DNA from: Gemella sp. GL1
Lineage (GTDB): Bacteria; Bacillota; Bacilli; Staphylococcales; Gemellaceae
DNA length: 64,000 nt
Assembly (NCBI RefSeq): GCF_013415365.1
Contig: NZ_JACBYB010000021.1
Span: forward strand, 1-64,000
Reading direction: 5' to 3'
The position numbers were made by a program, and so were the translations under genes. Positions within the stretch are counted from its first letter, which is position 1, and each line of letters opens with the position of its first letter. The notes under the pieces were generated by a model that was not told where the DNA came from, made no database searches, and was given only the letters and a program-made list of their open reading frames with translations. This document shows, one piece after another, positions 46,808 to 56,197 of this stretch.

Positions 46808-48356
46808 TGCTTCTATACTCCTTTTTTTCATAATATTTATTAGCAAGATAATTTTTTGTAATAACAAATCCATAAGCAGCCAATGGAATTAAAAAAACAA
46901 AGTAAGGGAATATATACCTCGATTTAGCCTCCCAAATAATATGGAATAATGTCCCACCTATAAAAGTGATAGGGATAAATAAGTGATTTAATCTACTACT
47001 TCTAAACAATAAGAAGCTTGCTATTAATGTAAAAATATAAACAAATATTTGATAGGCTTTCATTATATAGAAAGAGATAGCATTAAGTTTTCCAAAATAT
47101 ATATCTTCAACAATTATATTTTTTAAATTAAGTAATTTGTCAACATTACCCAAATCATAATTCTGAGGTGCTGTTACCACTAAAACTTGAAAAGTAGGAT
47201 CAATGAATTGATTATCGTACTTTCGTTTATAAAAATCCAAAGCATATTCAGGATTATTTTTAAATACATTCAACCTTTGATTTATTGAATTTTTAGAAAC
47301 TTCCACTACCTTTTCGTTATCATAATCTTTGTCTATAAGGATATCATAGTTAAAAGAATTCCACCATCCTGCTTCCCTATCCCCCTCTTGCATTCCCATA
47401 GCTATCCAAGAAATTTTATTAACACCTTCAAAAACTGATTTTTGTGATGCTACTTCATAGTAGTTAATAATAAGCGACTTAAATGCCACCATCATAAACA
47501 AAGTTGAAATAAAAAATGCTATAACTTTTTTATCAAACTTCCTAAATAAATAGATAAGCAGAACAGCGAAGATAGCTAACATATTAATCATATTATTTCC
47601 TATAAACAATACAGATATATTTATAGAGAAGGCTGCTATCATTAGATGATACCACTTATTACTCTTAAAGTATTTAATAACATTATAAAATGCTACTAAC
47701 ACTAAAAACATTCCTGCTAAAGTTCCATAGATAAATGCTACATAAAAAATTAGCGGAAAACATAGAGCAGATAGAACTACTACTGTATAACTAACTTCTT
47801 CGTTTTCAAAAATAATATCTACTAACCTGTAAAGCATATATACAATATAAGCAATAGCAAAAGATTGCATTATATATAGTATGAAAGTTGCTCTTCCGAA
47901 AGTCCCCAAAATTACTTGGAATAGAAACACCGTAGTTATTTGGTGTGAATAGATATATAGATAATTATTTCCCTTATCCAATCCCGAATAATTATCTCTT
48001 ATAAAATTACTTGCTTGATCGATTACATTGAATGGATCAAACTGAACATAGTCTCTTCTTAATAATGCAAATAGTAAACTCATAAAAAAAACATAAATCA
48101 TTACAATTAAAACTAGTCTTTTTATGCTAATTACTTTCCTTATATATTTAATGAATAATAAGATAACTATACTAAATACAACAAGCATCGCTATATTTAG
48201 TATAGTTAAATCTTCTCTATAATATAAAGTTTCTTGATAATCTCTTGGAAAGATTGCCGTTTTTGTCATTACAAGAAAAGAATTTATGGCCATTAATATT
48301 ATAAAAATAATCATAACTGCTCTTATAAAAATATTGGATATAAACTCTCTATTCAT
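46794..48356 (-). CDS. Polytopic membrane protein, likely GT-C-type glycosyltransferase
   Basis: A 520-residue protein with about 11-12 TM helices. An acidic loop after the second/third helix (LLRRDYVQFDPFNVIDQA) and a large extracytoplasmic loop near 300-400 with NKISWIAMGMQEGDREAGWW recall lipid-phosphate-sugar-dependent glycosyltransferases (GT-C fold). It follows a GtrB/CsbB-type enzyme by 14 bp. The pair could load a sugar onto undecaprenyl phosphate and transfer it outside the cell to a wall polymer. The acceptor is unknown. Confidence 0.65.
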   Translation of the reverse strand: MNREFISNIFIRAVMIIFIILMAINSFLVMTKTAIFPRDYQETLYYREDLTILNIAMLVVFSIVILLFIKYIRKVISIKRLVLIVMIYVFFMSLLFALLRRDYVQFDPFNVIDQASNFIRDNYSGLDKGNNYLYIYSHQITTVFLFQVILGTFGRATFILYIMQSFAIAYIVYMLYRLVDIIFENEEVSYTVVVLSALCFPLIFYVAFIYGTLAGMFLVLVAFYNVIKYFKSNKWYHLMIAAFSINISVLFIGNNMINMLAIFAVLLIYLFRKFDKKVIAFFISTLFMMVAFKSLIINYYEVASQKSVFEGVNKISWIAMGMQEGDREAGWWNSFNYDILIDKDYDNEKVVEVSKNSINQRLNVFKNNPEYALDFYKRKYDNQFIDPTFQVLVVTAPQNYDLGNVDKLLNLKNIIVEDIYFGKLNAISFYIMKAYQIFVYIFTLIASFLLFRSSRLNHLFIPITFIGGTLFHIIWEAKSRYIFPYFVFLIPLAAYGFVITKNYLANKYYEKKEYRSNAKI

Positions 48357-48370
48357 AATTCACCTACCTA

Positions 48371-49327
48371 TTAATCATTAATGAATTCATCAATAATGAA
48401 CCTTGGACGTTCTTTAGTTTCAAGATAAATCTTTCCGATATATTCCCCAACAATACCCAAGGATAACATAATCATTCCACCAATAAACCACATAGATACC
48501 ATCATACTCGACCAACCTGGTCTAGCATAACCTACAACATAAGAATAAATAGTATATAAAACTACTATAAAAGATATAAGAATCATAAAAAATCCTGCTG
48601 CAGTTATTAATCTAATAAGTTTTACAGATAATGATGTTATTCCTTCGAAAGCAAAGGCAAGCATCTTAGATAATGGATACTTAGATTCCCCTGCAAAACG
48701 TTCAGACCTTTCATAGGTAACGATATCTGTAGGATATCCTACCATTGGTACCAATCCGCGTAGAAATAAGTTAACTTCTTTGAATTGTGCTAAACCTTCT
48801 AAAGCACGACTAGACATTAATCTATAGTCAGCGTGGTTATAGACTGTATTAGCTCCCAATTTTTCCATTAATTTATAAAATGACTCTGCTGTAAATCTCT
48901 TGAAAAATGTATCAGTTGTTCTAGCAGATCTAACCCCATAAACTACATCTTTTCCTTCCATATATTTCATAATCATTTTATCCATAGCATCAATATCATC
49001 TTGCAAGTCTGCATCCATAGAAATAGTAACATCACAATAATCCTTAACCGTCATAAGCCCTGCTAATAAAGCATTTTGATGACCTCTATTTCTACTCAGG
49101 TTGATGCCACTAAAAATATTATCTTTTTCATGTAAATGTTTTATCATTGGCCAAGTCTTGTCCCTAGAACCATCATTTACAAAAACTACTCTTGAATCTT
49201 CCGAGATAAGATCCCTGTCCATCATCTCATGCATTTTTATTCTTATTCTCTTTGCAGTTTCAAACAATACCTCTTCCTCATTATAACAAGGTATTACTAC
49301 ATATAATTTATTAGACATATAATCCAA
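48371..49327 (-). CDS. Undecaprenyl-phosphate glycosyltransferase (GtrB/CsbB-like)
   Basis: A 318-residue GT2 enzyme. VVIPCYNEEEVLFETAKRI at the N-terminus, FVNDGSRDKTWPMI, nucleotide-sugar site DADLQDD, HADYRLMSSRAL and two C-terminal TM helices. Such enzymes make undecaprenyl-phosphate-glucose or a similar donor. The gene is co-transcribed with the GT-C-like gene downstream. Confidence 0.88.
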   Translation of the reverse strand: MDYMSNKLYVVIPCYNEEEVLFETAKRIRIKMHEMMDRDLISEDSRVVFVNDGSRDKTWPMIKHLHEKDNIFSGINLSRNRGHQNALLAGLMTVKDYCDVTISMDADLQDDIDAMDKMIMKYMEGKDVVYGVRSARTTDTFFKRFTAESFYKLMEKLGANTVYNHADYRLMSSRALEGLAQFKEVNLFLRGLVPMVGYPTDIVTYERSERFAGESKYPLSKMLAFAFEGITSLSVKLIRLITAAGFFMILISFIVVLYTIYSYVVGYARPGWSSMMVSMWFIGGMIMLSLGIVGEYIGKIYLETKERPRFIIDEFIND

Positions 49328-49332
49328 CCTCT

Positions 49333-50352
49333 TTACATTTTGCTACTAGCCTTAGTTAATCTATTTACTAAAGCTTTTGTCTTATCATTTTCTTTAATTT
49401 TTAAAATATAAATTGTTTTTATATTTTCGAGATCACACTCTCTAAGAATATTATACAGATTTTTACTTGATTCTTCAATATTTTCTTCATTTTTGGCAAG
49501 ATACTTTATCTTACAAGGTAAATTTTTTACATCTCTTTCCTTATTTTTATAGGTTATAAATAATGTTTTTTCATCAGTATTTTTCAAAATCTGTAACATG
49601 TTATCAAAAGAAGTATCTTCTATCAATAAATCAGCATCAGGTGAGTAATGTCGATACTTAGTTCCTGGAGAAATAATTTTTTCTCTATGGTTAAAATCAT
49701 GATAAAAAATATTTCCTTTTCCCAATACTGCTTCTATATCATTAAGACTTATGGATCCTGGTCTTGCAATTACAAAAGGTCTTTGTCTACAATCAATTAC
49801 AGTGGATTCTAAACCTATCTCAGAATCATCCCCCTCAACTATAGCTTCAATCTTCTCATCCATATCATTTATCACATGATCTGCTCTGGTAGGAGAGGGT
49901 TTCCCACTTGTATTGGCACTAGGTGCTGCTAATAATAATCTCGTTTCTTCTAGTATTCTTCTTGCATATTTATCAGACGGCATTCTTACAGCAAGACTTG
50001 TTAAACCAGCAGTAACATTAGCAGCTATTCTTTCTTTGTTAACTAATGGTAATATTAGCGACATCGGTCCTGGCCAAAATTTATTCGCCAATAACCCTAC
50101 CCAAGGATCAGAATAATCAACAATGCCATTCAATTGATTAAGTTCATAAAAATGAACAATTAATGGGTTATCTATCGGTCTATTTTTTGCCTCAAATATC
50201 TTAGAAACAGCTTTTTCATTTTGAGCATCGGCACTTAATCCATAGACCGTTTCTGTTGGAATAGCCACGACTTTCCCTGATATATAATATTCTTTTATTC
50301 TTTTTAGTGAATTTTTATTAAAAAATTCTCTTCTTATTATCTCTGTTTTCAT
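49333..50352 (-). CDS. ywlC: Threonylcarbamoyl-AMP synthase (Sua5/YwlC type)
   Basis: A 339-residue enzyme that makes threonylcarbamoyl-AMP for the t6A37 modification of ANN-decoding tRNAs. YrdC domain: VAIPTETVYGLSADAQNEKA, KNRPIDNPLIVHF, PGPMSLIL and AAPSANTSGKPSPT; then the Sua5 C-terminal domain (about 230-339), which TsaC proteins lack. It lies just downstream of ecfT. Confidence 0.92.
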   Translation of the reverse strand: MKTEIIRREFFNKNSLKRIKEYYISGKVVAIPTETVYGLSADAQNEKAVSKIFEAKNRPIDNPLIVHFYELNQLNGIVDYSDPWVGLLANKFWPGPMSLILPLVNKERIAANVTAGLTSLAVRMPSDKYARRILEETRLLLAAPSANTSGKPSPTRADHVINDMDEKIEAIVEGDDSEIGLESTVIDCRQRPFVIARPGSISLNDIEAVLGKGNIFYHDFNHREKIISPGTKYRHYSPDADLLIEDTSFDNMLQILKNTDEKTLFITYKNKERDVKNLPCKIKYLAKNEENIEESSKNLYNILRECDLENIKTIYILKIKENDKTKALVNRLTKASSKM

Positions 50353-50358
50353 TCTTCC

Positions 50359-51147
50359 TCACTTTAATATAATAAAAATTGACACTGATACTATAATTAA
50401 ATACACAAGATAGTCCCATTTTTTATATCTTAACTGCTTATATCTTGTTCTAGACCTATCCGGATCATAACCTCTTACTTCCATAGCAGTAGCCAATTCA
50501 TCAGCACGTTTTAAAGTGGACACAAATATTGGTATTAATATAGGAACAAATGCTTTGGCTTTTGATATAAGCCAGCCCTTATTAAATCTAGCTCCCCTAG
50601 ATGTCTGTGCTTTAATAATTCTATTTGTTTCTTCTGCTATTGTAGGTATAAATCTTAAAGATATTGACATGAGTAAAGCAAATGTTGATACATTTAGTCC
50701 CATCCCATTTAAAAAATCGAATGCCTTTTCAATAGCATAAGTTATACTATTAGGCGATGTTGTCACTGTTAGTATAGTCATCATAGCAACTACTAAAAAA
50801 AATCTTACAAAAACTAAAACTATACTTTGTAAAGCATTACTATATAAATTATATCTTCCCACAGTGAACACTACATTCCCTTCTTGATTGAATATCAAGT
50901 GTACAATAGCTGTAAATACCATTAAAAATAAAATTAACTTCAATGATGATAATATATAAGTCCATGAGGTTCTAGATAAGTAAATAGCAATAAGTAAAAG
51001 TAAAAATAATATTAAAAATTCAATTATTGATTTAGATAAAAAAGTTACTATTAAATACAATGTAGAAAAAAATAATTTACTTCTAGGATCCAATCTATGA
51101 ACAAATGTATCTACATCTACAAACTTACTAACTAATAGATTATTCAT
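50359..51147 (-). CDS. ecfT: ECF transporter T component
   Basis: A 262-residue membrane protein that couples the ATPases to vitamin-binding S components. Conserved coupling-helix motifs are ARG-type: QTSRGARF (residues around 185) and MEVRGYDP (around 225). I start at ATG 51147 with SD AGGTG; it overlaps ecfA2 by eight bases. Part of the shared group II ECF energising module. Confidence 0.92.
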   Translation of the reverse strand: MNNLLVSKFVDVDTFVHRLDPRSKLFFSTLYLIVTFLSKSIIEFLILFLLLLIAIYLSRTSWTYILSSLKLILFLMVFTAIVHLIFNQEGNVVFTVGRYNLYSNALQSIVLVFVRFFLVVAMMTILTVTTSPNSITYAIEKAFDFLNGMGLNVSTFALLMSISLRFIPTIAEETNRIIKAQTSRGARFNKGWLISKAKAFVPILIPIFVSTLKRADELATAMEVRGYDPDRSRTRYKQLRYKKWDYLVYLIIVSVSIFIILK

Positions 51148-52024
51148 GACTAGCACCTACTAAACTTACTAATTCACTAGTAAGTGACTTATAACTATAA
51201 TGTGTCCTAGATAAATTTATCCCTCTTTTTTTAAGAAGTTCTTGAAAAATAATAAAGTCCGGTTTTTTTAAATTATAATCTTCTCTAGATATAATCTCTA
51301 AAAAATCACCCTTATCAGAAGAATTAAAAGCAACTTTTCCATTTTTCATAATCACTATATTATCAGCATATTCTAGAACATAGTCCATATTATGTGTTAC
51401 AAATACAATCGTAATTTTTTCTTCTTTATGAATCCTATCTATTATAGTCATAAATTCTTGCTTAGACTTAAAATCTAATCCTATTGTAGGCTCATCTAAA
51501 ACTAAAATTTTTGGTTTTAAGGCCAAAATACCACAAAGTGCAACTTTTCTCATTTCTCCACCAGATAATTCAAATGGTGATCTTTCAAGATAAGATTCAT
51601 CTAAACCTACTAAATTAATTAACTCTTTAGCTCTCTTTACTGCTAAGTCATGATCTATCCCATAATTAATTGGTGCAAAAATAATATCTTTAAGTACATT
51701 TGTTTCAAAAAGTTGTTGTTCTGAAAATTGGAATAAAACTGCTATTTTTTCTCGAACATTAAACAAATCTTGATCCATTTTTCCTCTTTCTCTTCTGGAA
51801 GATTTTTTTTCTACTTTTAAATTTCCTAACTTAACTGAGCCAGAATCGGCAATAAGCAAACCATTAATGTGTTCAATTAAAGTAGATTTCCCTGATCCAG
51901 TTTTACCTATAATAGTAGTGAATTTTCCCCTGGGTATGTCTAAATTAATATTACTTAAAGCTTGTCTTTCATATAAAGTTTTAGGATTATAGGAGAAATT
52001 TACTTTTTCAAAACTAATTTGCAT
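51140..52024 (-). CDS. ecfA2: ECF transporter ATP-binding protein A2
   Basis: A 294-residue ATPase: Walker A GKTGSGKSTLI, the Q-loop region VLFQFSEQQLFETNV, signature FELSGGEMRKVA, Walker B ILVLDEPTIGLD and switch FVTHNMD. It forms a heterodimer with EcfA1. It overlaps ecfA1 by 25 bases and ecfT by eight. Confidence 0.95.
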   Translation of the reverse strand: MQISFEKVNFSYNPKTLYERQALSNINLDIPRGKFTTIIGKTGSGKSTLIEHINGLLIADSGSVKLGNLKVEKKSSRRERGKMDQDLFNVREKIAVLFQFSEQQLFETNVLKDIIFAPINYGIDHDLAVKRAKELINLVGLDESYLERSPFELSGGEMRKVALCGILALKPKILVLDEPTIGLDFKSKQEFMTIIDRIHKEEKITIVFVTHNMDYVLEYADNIVIMKNGKVAFNSSDKGDFLEIISREDYNLKKPDFIIFQELLKKRGINLSRTHYSYKSLTSELVSLVGASHE

Positions 52025-52830
52025 AACTTATCAATAACCTCCTCCATATCATCATTTATAGAAAAAATATCATTATTTAATTTTTTATTAAGTTCCACCT
52101 TCAATTTATCCAAAAAAGGTAATTCCAAACAAGAATCACTTAATAATTTTCCATTCTCCAACATGCTATCTGCAGATATTTTTTTTAAAATTTTTCCTTT
52201 GTCTATAAACAATACATTATTACTATAAGCTAACTCTTCTGCATCGTGGGTTATTGAAATAACACTAATTTTTTCCTCTATATTTATTTTTTTTATATAA
52301 TTTAATATTTCTTTTCTAGACTTTGGATCAAGCATTGATGTGGCTTCATCCAATATCAAAAGTTTAGGTTTCATTGCAAGGGCAGATGCAATTGCAACTC
52401 TTTGTTTTTGTCCACCTGATAAATTTCTAGGCTCTGCCTTTCTATATTCTAACATATCAACTTTAGATAAAGAATCCACTATTATTTCTTCCATATCCTG
52501 ACTAGGTATTTTTTTATTTTCCAAACCGAAAGCTACATCCTCTTCAACACTAGCACCTACAAATTGATTATCGGGATTTTGAAAAACTATAGCAACATTA
52601 TCTCTAATTAAGTTTAAATTTTCAACTTCATAAGCCTTATCGTATAGAAAAATTTTTCCACTATCTACTAGAAGATTTGCTGAAATTAATTTCGTTATTG
52701 TAGACTTACCCGAGCCATTAGACCCGATAATAGTAAGCCACTCACCACTCTCTAAAGTAAAGGAGATATTTTCCAATGTATTTTCTTTTGAATTTGAATA
52801 TTTAAATGTTACATTCTCAAATCTAAGCAT
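52000..52830 (-). CDS. ecfA1: ECF transporter ATP-binding protein A1
   Basis: A 276-residue ATPase: Walker A GSNGSGKSTITK, Q-loop FQNPDNQFVGASV, signature NLSGGQKQRVAIASA, Walker B LLILDEATSMLDP and switch ITHDAEE. I start at ATG 52830, preceded by GGGAGG; the longer frame to 52857 has no SD. First gene of the ecfA1-ecfA2-ecfT-ywlC group. Confidence 0.95.
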   Translation of the reverse strand: MLRFENVTFKYSNSKENTLENISFTLESGEWLTIIGSNGSGKSTITKLISANLLVDSGKIFLYDKAYEVENLNLIRDNVAIVFQNPDNQFVGASVEEDVAFGLENKKIPSQDMEEIIVDSLSKVDMLEYRKAEPRNLSGGQKQRVAIASALAMKPKLLILDEATSMLDPKSRKEILNYIKKINIEEKISVISITHDAEELAYSNNVLFIDKGKILKKISADSMLENGKLLSDSCLELPFLDKLKVELNKKLNNDIFSINDDMEEVIDKLCKLVLKK

Positions 52831-52892
52831 ATATTCCTCCCAAGTAGTTAATAGCATTATACTATATATAGCAATAAATGTACATTATACAA

Positions 52893-52925
52893 AATAAAGA
52901 CCCTAACATAGTTAGGATCTTTATT
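52893..52925 (-). terminator. Terminator downstream of the Na/Pi cotransporter
   Basis: AATAAAGACCCTAAC / GTTAGGATCTTTATT (one mismatch), U-rich end on the minus strand. Confidence 0.75.
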
Positions 52926-52927
52926 AA

Positions 52928-53017
52928 TTATAATTGTATAGAAAATACTCTATACAACAAAATTATAAACATGATTATTAGTCCAATTATTAATATAAAA
53001 TATTTATATTCCTTCAT
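52928..53017 (-). CDS. Possible small membrane peptide after the Na/Pi cotransporter
   Basis: A 29-residue frame, MKEYKYFILIIGLIIMFIIL followed by LYRVFSIQL: one TM helix with charged ends. It starts one base after the cotransporter stop and ends three bases before the terminator, which suits a translationally coupled micropeptide. There is no clear SD, so it is tentative. Confidence 0.4.
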   Translation of the reverse strand: MKEYKYFILIIGLIIMFIILLYRVFSIQL

Positions 53018-53018
53018 A

Positions 53019-54647
53019 TTACATTTGACCTGTTAGTTTTTTCTCTAATACATTTCTCATGTGTTCACATATTCTCATGTAGTGAGCTAATAAATCAAGG
53101 TATAATACTCCAGCTTTAATATCACATAAACCATCTTTCATACGCTGTGTATGAGATTTTCTTGCAGAGTTTTTAAGTGATGCTACTTTATCACATATAG
53201 CCATTGCTTCACTTGCAATAATGTTATCATCTTCTTCTAGAGCTTTGATTGTTAAGTCAATCATCTTCTGCGTTTCTGAATTAATAATTTTAACATCATT
53301 CTTAGCTGCTTCCGAAAACTCTACACCTTTTTTAATTTGATAATCAACTTCTGCTAATATATCACGAGCGTGGTCACCAACTCTTTCAATATCTCTTGTT
53401 ATATCTAGATAAGTCGATGCCTCTATCCCTTCTTTTTCACTTAATTTTTCTCTAAATAATTTAGTCAAGTATTCCGTGATCTCAACATCAATATTATTTA
53501 TAGCATCTTCATAAGTGTGCCCTTTTTCTTGAAGATTTGGTTCTTTTGTTATTAAATAAGAAGTTGCATTAGCTAATGATTTTTTAGATAATGCTGTCAT
53601 TGAGATTACCTCTCTTCTTACTTGTCCTAATGCTACTGCTGGTGCAGAAGTAATAAGTGCTGGTTCTAAACTTGTTCTATGTTTAATAACCTCATCTTCT
53701 CCTGGAATAATCTTAGTAACAATAGAAGCTAACAACCAAATGAATGGGAACTGAATTATTGTGTTAAATATATTGAATGAACCATGAGCCCAAGCAATTT
53801 GTAATTTAGGATTTAATCCTAACAATCCAGACATATATTCAATATACATTGTAAAAGGCGCTATTAAAATCATACAAATTATTGTACCAATTACATTAAA
53901 CATTACGTGAGAAGCTGCTACACGTTTAGCTGCTATCGTTGATCCTAAGGTTGCTAAAATAGCCGTAATTGTTGTACCTATATTATCCCCAAATAATACT
54001 GGTAAGGCTCCTACTAATGTAATTGCTCCATCCGCATAAATATTCTGTAAAACTGCGATTGTTGCCGACGACGATTGAACTATTACAGTTAAAGCTGCAC
54101 CAATTAAAACCCCCATTAATGGGCTACCATCTAAACCATGTAGCGATTCTACAAACCAGTCCATTTTCTGTAGTGGCTTCATCGCACTTGACATAAGTTT
54201 TAATGAATAGAAAATTCCTCCTAATGAGAAAATTACTCTACCCAAATTATTTACAGATTTTTTCTTAACAAAGAATAATAGTATTGATCCAACAAAAATT
54301 GCTGGTAAAGCATAGTCTGAAACAGGAATACCGATAATAAAAGACGTAATTGTTGTACCAATATTAGCACCCATCACAACCCCAATAGCTTGTTTTAATT
54401 TTAAAAGACCTGCTGCAACAAGTGAAACTACTATTACAGTAGTACCTGAACTTGATTGAATAAGGACTGTAACAAATGTACCTACTAATACTGCCTTCAA
54501 AGGAGTTGATGTATATTTATCTAAAAGACTACGCATCTTATCTCCCGCCATCAATTGTAGACCATCCCCTAAGTACTTCATACTAAATAGGAATAATCCT
54601 AACCCTCCAAAGAAAGTAAATAAAATATTTTGCCACATCTCTGACAT
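53019..54647 (-). CDS. Na/Pi cotransporter (PNaS family) with PhoU-like domain
   Basis: A 542-residue protein. Two repeats of the NptA signature are visible: LIQSSSGTTVIVVSLVAAG and VQSSSATIAVLQNIY; between and around them about eight TM helices. Residues about 345-540 are a cytoplasmic PhoU-like helical domain (DITRDIERVGDHARDI, CEHMRNVLEKK). It imports phosphate with sodium. I start at ATG 54647 with SD GGAGG; the frame upstream to 54710 has no SD. Confidence 0.92.
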   Translation of the reverse strand: MSEMWQNILFTFFGGLGLFLFSMKYLGDGLQLMAGDKMRSLLDKYTSTPLKAVLVGTFVTVLIQSSSGTTVIVVSLVAAGLLKLKQAIGVVMGANIGTTITSFIIGIPVSDYALPAIFVGSILLFFVKKKSVNNLGRVIFSLGGIFYSLKLMSSAMKPLQKMDWFVESLHGLDGSPLMGVLIGAALTVIVQSSSATIAVLQNIYADGAITLVGALPVLFGDNIGTTITAILATLGSTIAAKRVAASHVMFNVIGTIICMILIAPFTMYIEYMSGLLGLNPKLQIAWAHGSFNIFNTIIQFPFIWLLASIVTKIIPGEDEVIKHRTSLEPALITSAPAVALGQVRREVISMTALSKKSLANATSYLITKEPNLQEKGHTYEDAINNIDVEITEYLTKLFREKLSEKEGIEASTYLDITRDIERVGDHARDILAEVDYQIKKGVEFSEAAKNDVKIINSETQKMIDLTIKALEEDDNIIASEAMAICDKVASLKNSARKSHTQRMKDGLCDIKAGVLYLDLLAHYMRICEHMRNVLEKKLTGQM

Positions 54648-54831
54648 GACTTTTCCTCCTGAAAATATAATAGTACATGTATATTTACACATACAAGGCA
54701 AGTATAGCAAATAAAATTAATAAATACAATATTTAAAAGCTATGTAAGACCAATTTTTCATTACAATTTGATTACTATTATCTGAAAAATAAACTCACTT
54801 ATTTAAATTTTATATTTTACTTATTTTTTAC

Positions 54832-56004
54832 TTAAATTATTTCCTTTATCCTTCTAATAGACTCTTGTAAATCTTCCATACTAGCAGCAAAACTTATCCT
54901 TATATATTCCTTATAAATACTTCCAAATGCATTACCAGGAATTACCCCTACTCTTGCCTCTCTTGCTAAAAATTTACAAAATTCCATCGTACCTTTTTTT
55001 CTATACTTTTCTGGAATTCGAGCAAATGCATAAAATGCACCATCAATAGCATCTATTTCAAAACCTAAAGATTTTAATTCTGGTATTAAATAATTTCTAC
55101 GTTCTGTATAAACTTTTATCATTTTGTTGGTATAAGCAACTGAATTCGGGTGTGTGAGTGCTATTAAAGATGCATCTTGAATGAATGTCGGAATTCCAGA
55201 TACTGTAAACATATGGTAAACAGCTATTTTTTGAATAGCTAGCTTGGGTCCAAGAACAAATCCTACACGCCATCCTGTCATGGCATGCGATTTAGATAAG
55301 CCTGTAATTAAAATAGTTTGTTCTGGTAATAATTCTGTTAAAGAAGTATGCTTAAAGTTATATGATATATCTGCATAAATTTCATCTGATAAAACAAAAA
55401 TATCATATTTTTTTAAAATTGCCGCTAATTCTTCCAACTCCTCTCTACTATAAGATACACCACTTGGATTATTGGGATAATTAATTATAAGTGCTTTTAC
55501 ATTATCATACTTAGCGTAATGTTCTTCAAATAATTCTGGAGTTAATTTAAATCCACTTTCTAATGTATCAATATATCCAACATTACATCCATTCAAGTAG
55601 GAACATCCATCATATAATGTAAAGTAAGGTGTTACTACTAATATAGTGTCACCTGGATTGGTTAATGCAGAAATAGTGTGTTCTATTGCTGCAGATGCTC
55701 CAACAGTAACAATTACTTCATCAGCTCCATAGTCTACATTGTATTTTTCTTTCATTGAATCAGCAACAGCTTGTCTTAATTCTAAAACTCCTGCATTTAA
55801 TGCATAGTGAGTTCTATTATTTTCTAAAGCCTTATTAGCTGCATCTTTAATTATTTGTGCTGTATCAAAATCTGGTTCTCCCAAGGTTAGTTTAATAAGT
55901 CCTTCAAATTGTGATGCGTAGGTATCAAATTCTCTTATAGGTGATCCTTTAATTTTTTCTAAACTAGATGAAAATTTATTTTCTAAAGTTTGCTTAAGTT
56001 TCAT
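54832..56004 (-). CDS. PLP-dependent aminotransferase (PatA/AspC fold type I)
   Basis: A 390-residue class I/II aminotransferase. NYPNNPSGVSYSREELEEL, LSDEIYADISY and the Schiff-base Lys in ITGLSKSHAMTGWRVGF; the C-terminal Arg is in YIRISFAAS. Most like PatA/aromatic-type aminotransferases of low-GC bacteria; the amino acid specificity cannot be fixed. It is divergent from ilvE. Confidence 0.9.
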   Translation of the reverse strand: MKLKQTLENKFSSSLEKIKGSPIREFDTYASQFEGLIKLTLGEPDFDTAQIIKDAANKALENNRTHYALNAGVLELRQAVADSMKEKYNVDYGADEVIVTVGASAAIEHTISALTNPGDTILVVTPYFTLYDGCSYLNGCNVGYIDTLESGFKLTPELFEEHYAKYDNVKALIINYPNNPSGVSYSREELEELAAILKKYDIFVLSDEIYADISYNFKHTSLTELLPEQTILITGLSKSHAMTGWRVGFVLGPKLAIQKIAVYHMFTVSGIPTFIQDASLIALTHPNSVAYTNKMIKVYTERRNYLIPELKSLGFEIDAIDGAFYAFARIPEKYRKKGTMEFCKFLAREARVGVIPGNAFGSIYKEYIRISFAASMEDLQESIRRIKEII

Positions 56005-56134
56005 ATCACTATCTCCTTAAATTTATACTTACTATATTTTATCATAAATACACTTTGCAAGATATTAATCTATCTTTTATTATTTGTAATTATGAAATTA
56101 AATAAATTTTTCTGAAAATTTTATAAAAATACCT

Positions 56135-56163
56135 TGCATATTACTTAATATCGTATTATAATA
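56135..56163 (+). promoter_or_regulatory. ilvE promoter
   Basis: TTGCAT (56135-56140), 17-bp spacer, TATAAT (56158-56163). SD AAGGAG follows. Confidence 0.7.
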
Positions 56164-56197
56164 TTTTTAACAATTAAATTTTAAGGAGTTACTTATT

